A stretch of DNA of 20,415 nucleotides from Candidatus Neoanaerotignum tabaqchaliae (GTDB lineage: Bacteria; Bacillota; Clostridia; Lachnospirales; Anaerotignaceae). Location: positions 1-20,415 of the forward strand of contig CAJFUS010000180.1 in the NCBI GenBank assembly GCA_904420235.1, written 5' to 3'. Within the stretch, counting starts at the first letter, position 1; each line of letters begins with the position of its first letter. Of this stretch, positions 1 to 6,903 are shown one piece after another. The translations under genes were made by a program, and so were the position numbers. The notes under the pieces were generated by a model that saw only the letters and a list, made by a program, of their open reading frames with translations, ran no database searches and was not told the DNA's origin.

Positions 1-455
1 GCCCGCCTTTTTTGCCCTCCGCTAAGCTCAAAAGGAGATTTTTCATAATAAGACTCATCAAGGCCCACAAGATTTAAAGCTCTAACGGCTCTTTTTTTAA
101 CTTCCTCTTCTGAAAGCCCCATGTTTTCTGGACCAAAACATACATCTTTAAAAACTGTCATTTCAAAAAGCTGATACTCCGGATACTGAAAAACAAGGCC
201 AACCTTCTGCCTTATCTGTTTAAGTTTTGATTTATCAACGTTTATGTCCTCTCCATCAAGCAAAACACGCCCTGATGTTGGTTTTGTTAAAGCATTTAAA
301 TGCTGTATAAGCGTAGATTTTCCCGAACCTGTGTGACCTATTATTGCCACAAATTCCCCGTCATCTATCTTAAAGCTCACATTGTCAAGAGCTTTTCGGC
401 TCATAGACGTTCCGTCGTTATATACATGTGTTAAATTTTCAACTTCAATCGGCAT
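1..455 (-). CDS. ecfA2: Energy-coupling factor transporter ATP-binding protein EcfA2 (partial, 3' end outside window)
   Basis: ATPase subunit of an energy-coupling factor (ECF) vitamin/metal transporter. In this family EcfA1 and EcfA2 form a heterodimer that binds EcfT at the inner face of the membrane. The visible 151 codons hold the first part of an ABC nucleotide-binding domain: Walker A GHTGSGKST at about residues 40-48, the Q-loop glutamine at 90 within VFQYPEYQLF, and the signature LSGGQKRR at 144-151. Walker B and the rest lie beyond position 1. The ATG at 455 is preceded by AGGTG and overlaps the end of ecfA1 by 25 nt, so the two are translationally linked. Family knowledge predicts ecfT next downstream, outside this window. 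The tandem, overlapping pair makes the ECF assignment firmer than for a lone ABC ATPase. Confidence 0.93.
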   Translation of the reverse strand, partial: MPIEVENLTHVYNDGTSMSRKALDNVSFKIDDGEFVAIIGHTGSGKSTLIQHLNALTKPTSGRVLLDGEDINVDKSKLKQIRQKVGLVFQYPEYQLFEMTVFKDVCFGPENMGLSEEEVKKRAVRALNLVGLDESYYEKSPFELSGGQKRR

Positions 456-1291
456 ATAGCACCTACCATTTCTTCCGGCGTAAGTATATCAGCTGGAATA
501 TCAATACCTTTTTTTCTGAGATTATAGGCTATTTCCGTAACCTGAGGCACATCAAGACCATAGCTTTTCATTTTATCAACCTGAACAAGAACCTGCCTTG
601 GAGTACCTTCCATAACAACATTGCCGTCGTCAATAACAACAATCCTGTCCGCCCCCACAGTTTCATCCATATAGTGAGTTATAAGAACTATTGTAAGGCC
701 CTCTTCTTTGTTAAGACGCGTTATTATATCTATAACGTCTTTACGGCCTTCAGGGTCAAGCATAGCCGTAGGCTCGTCCAGCACTATGCACTCAGGTTTC
801 ATTGCCAAAACACCTGCTATGGCTATTCTCTGCTTCTGGCCTCCGCTAAGCTTAGCCGGCATACTCTTTTTAAACTGCTCCATTCCAACGGCACTTATGG
901 CTCCGTCAACTCTTTTTCTAATTTCTTCCGGCTCTATTCCAAGATTTTCAGGGCCGAAAGCTACGTCCTCCTCAACTATTGTGGCAACTATCTGGTTATC
1001 AGGATTTTGAAAAACCATTCCTGCGCTCTGTCTTATGTCCCAAATAAATTCCTCATTTTTGGTATCATACCCGTTTATCCAAAGTGTTCCGCTTGTCGGC
1101 TTAACAAGAGCGTTTATATGCTTTGCAAATGTTGACTTTCCAGAACCGTTATGCCCCAGCACAGCCACAAAACTGCCTTTTTCTATATTCAAATTTATAT
1201 TATTAAGGGCCAAAACTTTTTTAGTGACGTTTTTCCCGTTTCTCTCATATGTAACCTTATATTCATAGGTTAAATTTTCGGTTTTTACCAT
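431..1291 (-). CDS. ecfA1: Energy-coupling factor transporter ATP-binding protein EcfA1
   Basis: First ATPase of the ECF transporter module, energising uptake of vitamins or metal ions through EcfT and exchangeable S components. From the ATG at 1291 the protein has 286 residues. It shows Walker A GHNGSGKST (46-54), Q-loop VFQNPDNQ (Gln 95), signature LSGGQKQR (148-155), Walker B CIVLDEP (168-174) and the switch histidine in LITH (206). An insertion (YERNGKNVTKK) sits between the first strand and the rest of the fold, as in many clostridial EcfA1 proteins. The start is uncertain: an in-frame GTG at 1312 would add seven residues, and neither start has a well-placed Shine-Dalgarno site. The gene follows the rplQ terminator, so it needs read-through or its own promoter; I saw no convincing promoter in 1313-1410. 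Confidence 0.93.
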   Translation of the reverse strand: MVKTENLTYEYKVTYERNGKNVTKKVLALNNINLNIEKGSFVAVLGHNGSGKSTFAKHINALVKPTSGTLWINGYDTKNEEFIWDIRQSAGMVFQNPDNQIVATIVEEDVAFGPENLGIEPEEIRKRVDGAISAVGMEQFKKSMPAKLSGGQKQRIAIAGVLAMKPECIVLDEPTAMLDPEGRKDVIDIITRLNKEEGLTIVLITHYMDETVGADRIVVIDDGNVVMEGTPRQVLVQVDKMKSYGLDVPQVTEIAYNLRKKGIDIPADILTPEEMVGAICRLKLKI

Positions 1292-1408
1292 GTCGGCCAA
1301 AATATCACCCACTTTAACGCAAATTTATTTTACTGAAAATATGCATATACGCTAATTCTTAAAAACAGAAAAGCATATATAACATATTTTCACTAAAATA
1401 AAATCTTT

Positions 1409-1442
1409 AAAAAGGGGATTAAGATAACTTAATCCCCTTTAA
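1409..1442 (-). terminator. Intrinsic terminator of the alpha operon (after rplQ)
   Basis: A perfect 13-bp inverted repeat, AAAGGGGATTAAG (1411-1423) and CTTAATCCCCTTT (1428-1440), closes a 4-nt loop. On the minus strand the second arm runs into TTTTT and then an AT-rich stretch. It lies 20 nt after the rplQ stop codon and separates the ribosomal cluster from ecfA1. The T-rich flank on the other side means it could also stop plus-strand transcription. Confidence 0.9.
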
Positions 1443-1461
1443 ATTTAAAAATTTAGCACAA

Positions 1462-2004
1462 TTAGATAAGCTCAAGAATTACCATTTCGGCGGCGTCGCC
1501 CTTACGAGGTCCAATTTTAATCATGCGTGTGTATCCGCCTTTGCGGTCGGCATACTTAACAGCAATCTCATCAAAAAGCTTAGAAGCCATGTCAACTTTC
1601 TTTGAAAGCTTCCTTACTTTTTTTCCGTCCTTTGGAACCTCTGTTACAGGGTAAAGAACGCTGAGGATTTTTCTTCTGGCGGCAAGCCTTGAAGGGTTAT
1701 CTTTTTTAATTGTCTTTTTAACCTCATCATAAACTGTAACTTTTTTGCCGTTTACAGTTTCTTTAACTCTGTTTCCATTAGCGTCTTTTTTTGGAACCTT
1801 GGCTGTAACTTCAACCTCTGTAAAGTTGTCCTTTTCTTTAACGGCAAGGGTAATAAGCTTTTCAGCTATTCTCCTAACTTCTTTGGCCTTTTTGTCCGTT
1901 GTTGTTATTTTACCGTGATAAAGTAAATTTGTTACCTGATTTCTTAAAAGGGCCTTTCTTTGTGATGATGTTCTACCAAGTTTTCTGTAACCTGAACCTG
2001 TCAT
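1462..2004 (-). CDS. rplQ: 50S ribosomal protein L17 (enlarged form)
   Basis: Large-subunit protein located near the peptide exit tunnel. The N-terminus GYRKLGRTSSQRKALLRN and the C-terminal GGYTRMIKIGPRKGDAAEM are diagnostic of L17. At 180 residues it is about 60 longer than the usual 115-127. The extra sequence lies in the middle: about residues 57-105, a charged segment with GNRVKETVNGKK, and about 118-138, VTEVPKDGKKVRKLSKK. Both core halves are intact, so this is an expansion and not a frameshift. Long L17 forms are known in Clostridia. The ATG has a consensus GGAGG six bases upstream, which lies inside an unusual hairpin (see the leader entry). It is the last gene of the alpha operon. 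Confidence 0.97.
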   Translation of the reverse strand: MTGSGYRKLGRTSSQRKALLRNQVTNLLYHGKITTTDKKAKEVRRIAEKLITLAVKEKDNFTEVEVTAKVPKKDANGNRVKETVNGKKVTVYDEVKKTIKKDNPSRLAARRKILSVLYPVTEVPKDGKKVRKLSKKVDMASKLFDEIAVKYADRKGGYTRMIKIGPRKGDAAEMVILELI

Positions 2005-2106
2005 TTTAATCCTCCGCTTTCTGCGGAACTTACCCCAATGCCGCCGCTCTTACGGTCTTACGCGGCACTGTAATTCCGCCAATAAATAATAACTATAAAC
2101 AATATA
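2005..2106 (-). promoter_or_regulatory. Structured rpoA-rplQ spacer with alternative hairpins at the rplQ ribosome binding site
   Basis: This 102-nt gap is more GC-rich than most gaps here. On the transcript, GCGGAA (2074-2079) can pair with TTCCGC (2023-2028), and inside it TGCCGC (2062-2067) pairs with GCGGCA (2039-2044). The same TCCGC can instead pair with GCGGA (2013-2017) across an AGAAA loop, covering part of the GGAGG ribosome binding site (2011-2015). The two folds cannot form together. The pairings are seen in the sequence; a switching role, for example L17 autoregulation, is inference. Confidence 0.55.
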
Positions 2107-3066
2107 TTATTCTTCGCTTGGCTTTAAGCTAAGTCCAAGCTCTGCCATCTTGTTAAGCACTTCCTCAAGGGATTTGCGTCCAAGATTACGCACTTTCATC
2201 ATTTCGTCCTCGGTCTTGCTTGCCAAGTCCTCTACAGTATTAATTCCTGCTCTCTTAAGGCAGTTATAAGAACGCACTGAAAGGTCAAGCTCCTCAATAC
2301 TCATTTCAAGAACCTTTTCCTTCTTGCCTTCCTCTTTTTCAACCATTATTTCAGCGTTTTTAGCATTTTCCGAAAGGTCAACAAATAAATTAAGGTGCTC
2401 ATTAAGTATCTTAGCTCCATAACTTACAGCGTCGTCTGGAGTAATTGTTCCGTTGGTCCAAACCTCCAATGTAAGTTTGTCATAGTCAGTAATTTGACCC
2501 ACACGTGTATTCTCAACAAGGAAATTAACTCTTCTTACAGGTGTGTAAATAGAGTCAACAGGAAGCATTCCTATTGGCTGGTCCTCTTTTTTGTTTTTAT
2601 CGGCGCCAACATAGCCTCTGCCTCTTGTAATTGTAATTTCCATATAAAGCTTACTATTGGCCCCGCCGCTTAATGTGGCTATATGATGGTCGGGGTTCAT
2701 AATCTCTATATCACTGTCAACCTTTATATCTGAGGCTTTAACCTCGCCCTCACCCTCAAAATCTATATAAGCCAGCTTTGGCTCATAGCTGTCGCTGGTG
2801 TTTTTTATAGCAAGACCCTTAAGGTTAAGAATAATTTCAGAAACGTCTTCCTTAACACCGGGTATAACACTAAATTCATGCAGCACTCTGTCTATTTTAA
2901 CATTGCTTACAGCGGCGCCCGGAAGTGAGGAAAGCAATATCCTTCTAAGAGAGTTTCCAAGAGTCGTTCCATATCCTCTCTCAAGAGGCTCCACAACAAA
3001 ACGGCCATATGTGCCGTCCTGCGCCATTTCAGCAATCTCAATACGAGGTTTCTCAAACTCTAACAC
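2107..3066 (-). CDS. rpoA: DNA-directed RNA polymerase subunit alpha
   Basis: Alpha subunit, which dimerises to nucleate RNA polymerase assembly and contacts UP elements and activators. It is 319 residues long, a usual length. The N-terminal domain (about 1-230) has the dimer-interface helix TTLGNSLRRILLSSLPG near 34-50. After an acidic and lysine-rich linker, the C-terminal domain begins with LDLSVRSYNCLKRAGI near 260, and the helix-hairpin-helix RNLGRKSLEE falls at 294-303. Translation starts at a GTG, with AAGGAGG eight bases upstream. It lies between rpsD and rplQ, as in other Firmicutes alpha operons. Confidence 0.98.
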   Translation of the reverse strand: MLEFEKPRIEIAEMAQDGTYGRFVVEPLERGYGTTLGNSLRRILLSSLPGAAVSNVKIDRVLHEFSVIPGVKEDVSEIILNLKGLAIKNTSDSYEPKLAYIDFEGEGEVKASDIKVDSDIEIMNPDHHIATLSGGANSKLYMEITITRGRGYVGADKNKKEDQPIGMLPVDSIYTPVRRVNFLVENTRVGQITDYDKLTLEVWTNGTITPDDAVSYGAKILNEHLNLFVDLSENAKNAEIMVEKEEGKKEKVLEMSIEELDLSVRSYNCLKRAGINTVEDLASKTEDEMMKVRNLGRKSLEEVLNKMAELGLSLKPSEE

Positions 3067-3177
3067 AATTTAAACCTCCTTATGTTTAATAAATAGAATA
3101 GGCCTGAAACAAGCCGAAAATAAGTTTCATAAGCAGTGGGTTCAAAAATGAGCCCACTGCCTTTAGTGTTGCATTTA
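3067..3177 (-). promoter_or_regulatory. rpsD-rpoA spacer with two hairpins
   Basis: A strong stem, GCAGTGGG (3153-3160) with CCCACTGC (3133-3140), extends inward past one mismatch over a loop of Ts. It is followed by a smaller GGCTT/AGGCC-type hairpin (3101-3115). The flank after the large stem is only mildly T-rich, so it is not a standard terminator. It could be a partial attenuator or a processing or stability element setting the S4 to alpha ratio; function is inference. Confidence 0.45.
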
Positions 3178-3780
3178 TTATTTTGAGTAAAGCTCTACGA
3201 TGAATGTTTCTTCAACAGGAACATCAATCTGCGCTCTTTGAGGCCTTGCCACAACAGTGCCTTTAAGATTTTCATGGTCGGCGCTAAGCCACTCTGGAAC
3301 AATTCTTGTGTCTGTAACATCAAGAATGTCTTTATATCTCTGCATTGAAGAGTATTTTTCTTTAATCTCAATTACATCTCCAACTTTAACAGCATATGAT
3401 GGAATATCAACAGGCTTTCCGTTTACAAGAACGTGTTTGTGGCGAACAATCTGTCTTGACTCTTTTCTTGTTCTGCCATATCCAAGCCTGAACATTACGT
3501 TATCAAGCCTCATTTCAAGAAGCATAAGAAGGTTCTCGCCAGGGATGCCTTCTTTTTTAGCCATTTTCTCGGCTTTTGCGTAATAGCCTCTGAACTGTTT
3601 CTCAAGTACTCCATATATAAATTTAGCTTTTTGTTTTTCTCTCATCTGAGCGCCGTACTCACTTATTTTTCTTCTGGAGTTAGCCGGCTGCCTTTTTGAT
3701 TTTTTTGCGATTCCTAAGAAAATAGGGTCAAGGTCGAGCGACCTGCATCTCTTAAGAACAGGAACCATATCTCTTGCCAT
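3178..3780 (-). CDS. rpsD: 30S ribosomal protein S4 (zinc-free form)
   Basis: Primary 16S rRNA-binding protein that nucleates assembly of the 30S body and takes part in decoding accuracy. It is 200 residues long, as usual. The N-terminus VPVLKRCRSLDLDP lacks the four zinc cysteines of the C+ form. The S4 RNA-binding domain covers about residues 90-155 and includes RLDNVMFRLGYGRTRKESRQ and HKHVLVNGKPVDIPS. The gene lies between rpsK and rpoA, unlike Bacillus subtilis where rpsD is a separate unit with its own S4 leader. In E. coli, S4 represses its alpha operon from the rpsM leader. Whether the same holds here is unknown. Confidence 0.98.
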   Translation of the reverse strand: MARDMVPVLKRCRSLDLDPIFLGIAKKSKRQPANSRRKISEYGAQMREKQKAKFIYGVLEKQFRGYYAKAEKMAKKEGIPGENLLMLLEMRLDNVMFRLGYGRTRKESRQIVRHKHVLVNGKPVDIPSYAVKVGDVIEIKEKYSSMQRYKDILDVTDTRIVPEWLSADHENLKGTVVARPQRAQIDVPVEETFIVELYSK

Positions 3781-3799
3781 TTATACTCGCACCTCCTAA

Positions 3800-4201
3800 T
3801 TAGACTCTTCTGCGTTTTGGCGGCCTGCATCCGTTATGAGGAACAGGTGTAACGTCTTTAATCATTGTTACGCTAAGGCCGGCTGCCTGAAGGGCACGGA
3901 TTGCGGCCTCACGTCCCGAGCCAGGGCCCTTAACAAATACCTCAACCGTTTTAAGGCCAAAGTCTGAGGCGGCGTTGGCTGCTGTTTCTGCGGCCATCTG
4001 AGCGGCGTAAGGAGTTGACTTTCTTGAACCCCTAAAGCCTAACTGTCCGGCACTTGCCCAAGAAAGGGCGTTTCCTGCCGCGTCTGTAATTGTTACTATT
4101 GTATTATTAAATGTGGACTGGATATGTGCCTGACCACGCTCTACATGCTTTTTGTCACGACGTCTGCGAGTAGTCGTTTTCTTTACAGCTTTTTTTGCCA
4201 T
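3800..4201 (-). CDS. rpsK: 30S ribosomal protein S11
   Basis: Small-subunit platform protein near the mRNA exit and the E site. It has 133 residues, the usual length. A basic N-terminal tail (KKTTTRRRRDKKHVERG) leads into the conserved core, with HIQSTFNNTIVTITD, GFRGSRKSTPYAAQ, KGPGSGREAAIRALQ and the C-terminal VTPVPHNGCRPPKRRRV. The ATG follows GGGAGG by about 10 nt and lies 22 nt after rpsM. Confidence 0.98.
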   Translation of the reverse strand: MAKKAVKKTTTRRRRDKKHVERGQAHIQSTFNNTIVTITDAAGNALSWASAGQLGFRGSRKSTPYAAQMAAETAANAASDFGLKTVEVFVKGPGSGREAAIRALQAAGLSVTMIKDVTPVPHNGCRPPKRRRV

Positions 4202-4223
4202 TTAACGTAAACCTCCCTGCTTA

Positions 4224-4595
4224 TTATTTCTTCTTATTGGCAACGGTTTTTCTTGGACCTTTTCTTGTTCTTGCGTTTGTCTTTGTTTTCTGTCCTCTTA
4301 CAGGAAGGCCTTTTCTGTGACGAACGCCTCTGTAACAGCCAATCTCAACAAGACGCTTAACATTAAGGGCAATTTCTCTTCTAAGGTCACCTTCAACAAT
4401 AACATGGTTGTTGTCAATAGCCTCGCGGATTTTTGAAACCTCGTCGTCTGTAAGGTCTCTAACCCTTGTATCAGGATTTACGCCTGCTTTATTTAAAATC
4501 TTAACGGCTGTTGAGTGTCCAATTCCGTATACATAAGTAAGGCCAATCTCAACGCGTTTTTCTCTTGGTAAATCTACACCAGCAATACGTGCCAT
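4224..4595 (-). CDS. rpsM: 30S ribosomal protein S13
   Basis: Head protein of the 30S subunit. It contacts 50S in an intersubunit bridge and its C-terminal tail reaches P-site tRNA. It is 123 residues long, typical of the family. It begins MARIAGVDLPREKRVEIGLTY, has the helix-two-turn-helix segment around GIGHSTAVKIL, the basic GCYRGVRHRKGLPVRGQKT near residues 87-105 and a lysine/arginine tail. It is the first gene of the alpha block, after an unusually long 222-nt gap downstream of rpmJ that may hold regulatory RNA. Confidence 0.98.
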   Translation of the reverse strand: MARIAGVDLPREKRVEIGLTYVYGIGHSTAVKILNKAGVNPDTRVRDLTDDEVSKIREAIDNNHVIVEGDLRREIALNVKRLVEIGCYRGVRHRKGLPVRGQKTKTNARTRKGPRKTVANKKK

Positions 4596-4817
4596 GTGTG
4601 CCTTGCACCTCCATAAATAAACTCTTTTAACTTAAACAATTAATTGCTTTAGGATTATTTACAGAAACAGATTGTATCTGTCAGCCGCTCTGAAAACATA
4701 CCTAAACATTAAATAACGGATTTACTCTGTTTGCTTTCAAGGTCTCATGCACCCTGTAAAAGCCATAATTACAACCACAATATTATAAAATATAGGTTAA
4801 ATAAAACTTCGTTTAAA
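4596..4817 (-). promoter_or_regulatory. Long structured gap upstream of rpsM
   Basis: This 222-nt gap between rpmJ and rpsM is the longest inside the cluster. A TATAAT hexamer (4782-4787) is present but lacks a good -35 box. Just downstream is a hairpin at 4733-4763: GCTTT pairs with AAAGC and CAGGGT with ACCTTG around a 7-nt loop, with a small bulge. A second hairpin, ACAGAT/ATCTGT, sits at 4667-4681, and a palindrome CAATTAATTG at 4637-4646. The position matches that of the E. coli alpha-operon S4 leader, but I cannot see that pseudoknot here. A role as a leader, promoter region or both is inference. Confidence 0.45.
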
Positions 4818-4931
4818 TCAGCCCTGTTTCTGTTTGTGCTTTGGATTTTCACATATAACCATTACACGGCCTTTTCTTTTTATAATTCTGCACTTTTCGC
4901 ACATAGGCTTAACAGATGGTCTAACCTTCAT
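4818..4931 (-). CDS. rpmJ: 50S ribosomal protein L36 (zinc-binding form)
   Basis: The smallest large-subunit protein, 37 residues, translated by hand from the ATG at 4931 to the TGA at 4818. It binds 23S rRNA and stabilises its fold. Sequence landmarks are MKVRPSVKPMCEKC and KGRVMVICENPKHKQKQG. Cys11, Cys14, Cys27 and His32 form the zinc site of the C+ type. A GAAAGGAG ribosome binding site lies eight bases upstream, and infA ends 26 nt before the start. The order infA-rpmJ-rpsM is standard in Firmicutes. Confidence 0.97.
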   Translation of the reverse strand: MKVRPSVKPMCEKCRIIKRKGRVMVICENPKHKQKQG

Positions 4932-4957
4932 TGTGATTTCTCCTTTCCAAATCCTTC

Positions 4958-5176
4958 TTATTTGGCTCTCCAAATAATTCTTCCTTTTGTAAGGTCGTAT
5001 GGAGACATTTCAATTAAAACTTTATCTCCCGGAAGTATCCTTATGAAATTCATACGGAGCTTTCCGGATATATGAGCTAATATTTTGTGTCCGTTTTCAA
5101 GCTCTACCTGAAACATAGCATTCGGCAATTTTTCAACAACGGTTCCTTCCAATTCAATTACGTCATCTTTCGACAT
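4958..5176 (-). CDS. infA: Translation initiation factor IF-1
   Basis: A single OB-fold protein that binds the A site of the 30S subunit during initiation and works with IF-2 and IF-3. It has the usual 72 residues. Typical motifs are MSKDDVIELEGTVVEKLPNA, NGHKILAHISGKLRMNFI and the C-terminal GDKVLIEMSPYDLTKGRI. The ATG has AGGAGG six bases upstream. It lies 12 nt after the KOW gene and just before rpmJ, the conserved spc-alpha junction. Confidence 0.98.
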   Translation of the reverse strand: MSKDDVIELEGTVVEKLPNAMFQVELENGHKILAHISGKLRMNFIRILPGDKVLIEMSPYDLTKGRIIWRAK

Positions 5177-5188
5177 AAAGAACCTCCT

Positions 5189-5455
5189 CTATTTTTTCCT
5201 GCAATACTCTTTTATGGCCTTAAGGATATCCGCATCAAGAAGGTACGACTTATCCTCAAGTTTTTTCTTTATATCCTCACAGACATGATTTGTTTTCTGC
5301 ACATGTTTGATTTTTTTTCGTTTTGGATGTTCAAGCCTGCGGTTTTTTCCATCAGCCAAGTATAAATACTCACCGTCAACAGCTATAACTATGAAAGGAA
5401 GCGTCTTGTCGTGGCCGCATTTTGAGAACACAATTTGACCCTTTTCAAAATCCAT
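5189..5455 (-). CDS. KOW domain-containing RNA-binding protein (L14e/L6e/L27e-like)
   Basis: A small 88-residue basic protein. Its N-terminal half, FEKGQIVFSKCGHDK followed by FIVIAVDGEYLYLADGKNR, has the KOW/SH3-like pattern found in L14e and L27e relatives. The middle, HPKRKKIKHVQKTN, is strongly basic, and the C-terminus is a lysine-rich helix. Proteins of this type sit between map and infA in many Clostridia and are annotated as KOW-domain RNA-binding proteins. The exact function is not established. A GAGGTGA ribosome binding site precedes the ATG. Context suggests a ribosome-associated or rRNA-binding role, which is inference. Confidence 0.88.
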   Translation of the reverse strand: MDFEKGQIVFSKCGHDKTLPFIVIAVDGEYLYLADGKNRRLEHPKRKKIKHVQKTNHVCEDIKKKLEDKSYLLDADILKAIKEYCRKK

Positions 5456-5484
5456 CTTGTCACCTCAAATGTCTGTTGGATTAA

Positions 5485-6231
5485 TTATAAAGTAAGTATC
5501 TCAGGCTCACCGTCAGTTACATAAACAGTATTTTCATAATGCGCCGCGTTTTTCCCGTCAAGAGTAACAGCCGTCCAGTCGTCATCAAGCACCTTAAGCT
5601 CGTATGTTCCTGCAGTAACCATAGGTTCTATTGCAAGACACATCCCTTTTAAAAGTTTAGGGCCTCTTCCAATCTGTTTATAATTTGGAATTGCCGGGTC
5701 TTCGTGCATTTTTCGTCCTATTCCATGGCCTACATAGTCCCTAACAACACCAAAACCGTTCTTCTCAACATATTCTTGAACAGCGGCCGATATATCATAA
5801 AGATGGCAGCCGGCTTTAGCAAATTTAATACCCTCAAAAAAGCTCTGCTTTGTAACATCAATAAGCCTTTGGTCTTCCGGCGATATTTGCCCCACTCCAT
5901 AAGTTCTGGCGCAGTCGCCATTAAAGCCGTATATTATTGAGCCCATGTCTATGCTTATTATGTCGCCTTCTTTAAGCTTTCTTTTTCCTGGTATTCCATG
6001 CACTATAACCTCATTAACGGATGTGCATATAGACCCAGGAAAACCGCCATAGCCTTTAAATGAAGGTATTGCTCCGCGGCCCCTTATAAATTTTTCAGCT
6101 ATTGCATCAAGCTCTATTGTTGTAACACCGGGTTTAATATGCTCTCTCAAAATTTCATCAAGGTCAACAAGTATCTTACCCGCCGCGCGCATTTTTTCTA
6201 TCTGTTCTTCTGTCTTAATAGTTATGGCCAT
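5485..6231 (-). CDS. map: Type I methionine aminopeptidase
   Basis: Removes the initiator methionine from new proteins when the second residue is small. It has 248 residues and the pita-bread fold with all five metal ligands in order: Asp95 (SIDMG), Asp106 (GDCART), His169 (GHGIG), Glu202 (IEPM) and Glu233 (YENT). The substrate histidine is His78 (VHGIPG). There is no N-terminal zinc-finger or SH3 linker extension, so it is the short bacterial type Ia. It starts 4 nt after the adk stop, indicating tight coupling with adenylate kinase, an arrangement common in Firmicutes spc operons. Confidence 0.98.
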   Translation of the reverse strand: MAITIKTEEQIEKMRAAGKILVDLDEILREHIKPGVTTIELDAIAEKFIRGRGAIPSFKGYGGFPGSICTSVNEVIVHGIPGKRKLKEGDIISIDMGSIIYGFNGDCARTYGVGQISPEDQRLIDVTKQSFFEGIKFAKAGCHLYDISAAVQEYVEKNGFGVVRDYVGHGIGRKMHEDPAIPNYKQIGRGPKLLKGMCLAIEPMVTAGTYELKVLDDDWTAVTLDGKNAAHYENTVYVTDGEPEILTL

Positions 6232-6235
6232 TCAA

Positions 6236-6868
6236 TCAGTCCCCTAACTCAGCGAAAATTGCCTCTGTAATCTTATCAATACCCATAGTGCCGTCAACAT
6301 CAAAAAGACGTCCTTGCTTTTTGTAATAGTCAACAAGCGGCTCACTTTGATTATGGAAAGTTTCAAGACGTGCCTTTCCGGCCTCAACAGTGTCATCTTT
6401 TCTTTGAGTAAGATGCTCTCCACATACATCGCAAATTCCCTCAACTTTTGAAGGAACAGATATTTTGTTGTATGATGCTCCACATTTAGGGCAAGTTTGT
6501 CTGGCAGTTATGCGTTCAAGGAGAATTTCATCTGGGCAGTCTATATATATGGCCTTGTCAATATGCTCTATAAGCTCATCAAGCTTTTCGGCTTGAACCA
6601 CTGTGCGTGGAAAACCGTCCAATATAAAACCGTTCTTGCAGTCATCAGCTTTAATTCGCTCTTTAACTATGGCAATAATCAAATCATCAGAAACAAGACC
6701 GCCAGAAGCCATTACGCTTTTGACCTTTAATCCAAGGTCCGTGCCTTTACTAACTTCTTCACGAAGCATATCTCCTGTTGAAATATAAGCAAGTTTATAT
6801 TTATCTATAAGCTTTCTGGCTTGCGTTCCTTTTCCAGCCGCCGGCGCTCCGATAAGTACCAATTTCAT
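6236..6868 (-). CDS. adk: Adenylate kinase (zinc-LID form)
   Basis: Catalyses ATP + AMP to 2 ADP in the cytoplasm. It has 210 residues. The P-loop GAPAAGKGT spans 7-15, the AMP-site GFPRT is at 85-89, and the long LID domain covers about 120-160. The LID carries a four-cysteine zinc site, CPKC (126, 129) and CDVC (146, 149), typical of Gram-positive enzymes and absent from E. coli Adk. The ATG follows AAGAGG with normal spacing. It lies between secY and map as in most Firmicutes, after a spacer with a 9-bp hairpin. Confidence 0.98.
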   Translation of the reverse strand: MKLVLIGAPAAGKGTQARKLIDKYKLAYISTGDMLREEVSKGTDLGLKVKSVMASGGLVSDDLIIAIVKERIKADDCKNGFILDGFPRTVVQAEKLDELIEHIDKAIYIDCPDEILLERITARQTCPKCGASYNKISVPSKVEGICDVCGEHLTQRKDDTVEAGKARLETFHNQSEPLVDYYKKQGRLFDVDGTMGIDKITEAIFAELGD

Positions 6869-6903
6869 CAGCTTTACCTCTTTTCCTCAATAACAGGTTT
6901 ACT

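Noticed and set aside
428..1135. Plus-strand open frame antisense to ecfA1, and many similar plus-strand frames across the cluster.
   Set aside because: Each is opposite a firmly identified gene, has no recognisable domain and usually no ribosome binding site; they are by-products of the real coding strand.
4782..4810. TATAAT upstream of rpsM as a full sigma-A promoter.
   Set aside because: The bases 17 nt upstream read GAAGTT, a poor -35, and there is no extended -10 TG; kept only as part of the gap description.
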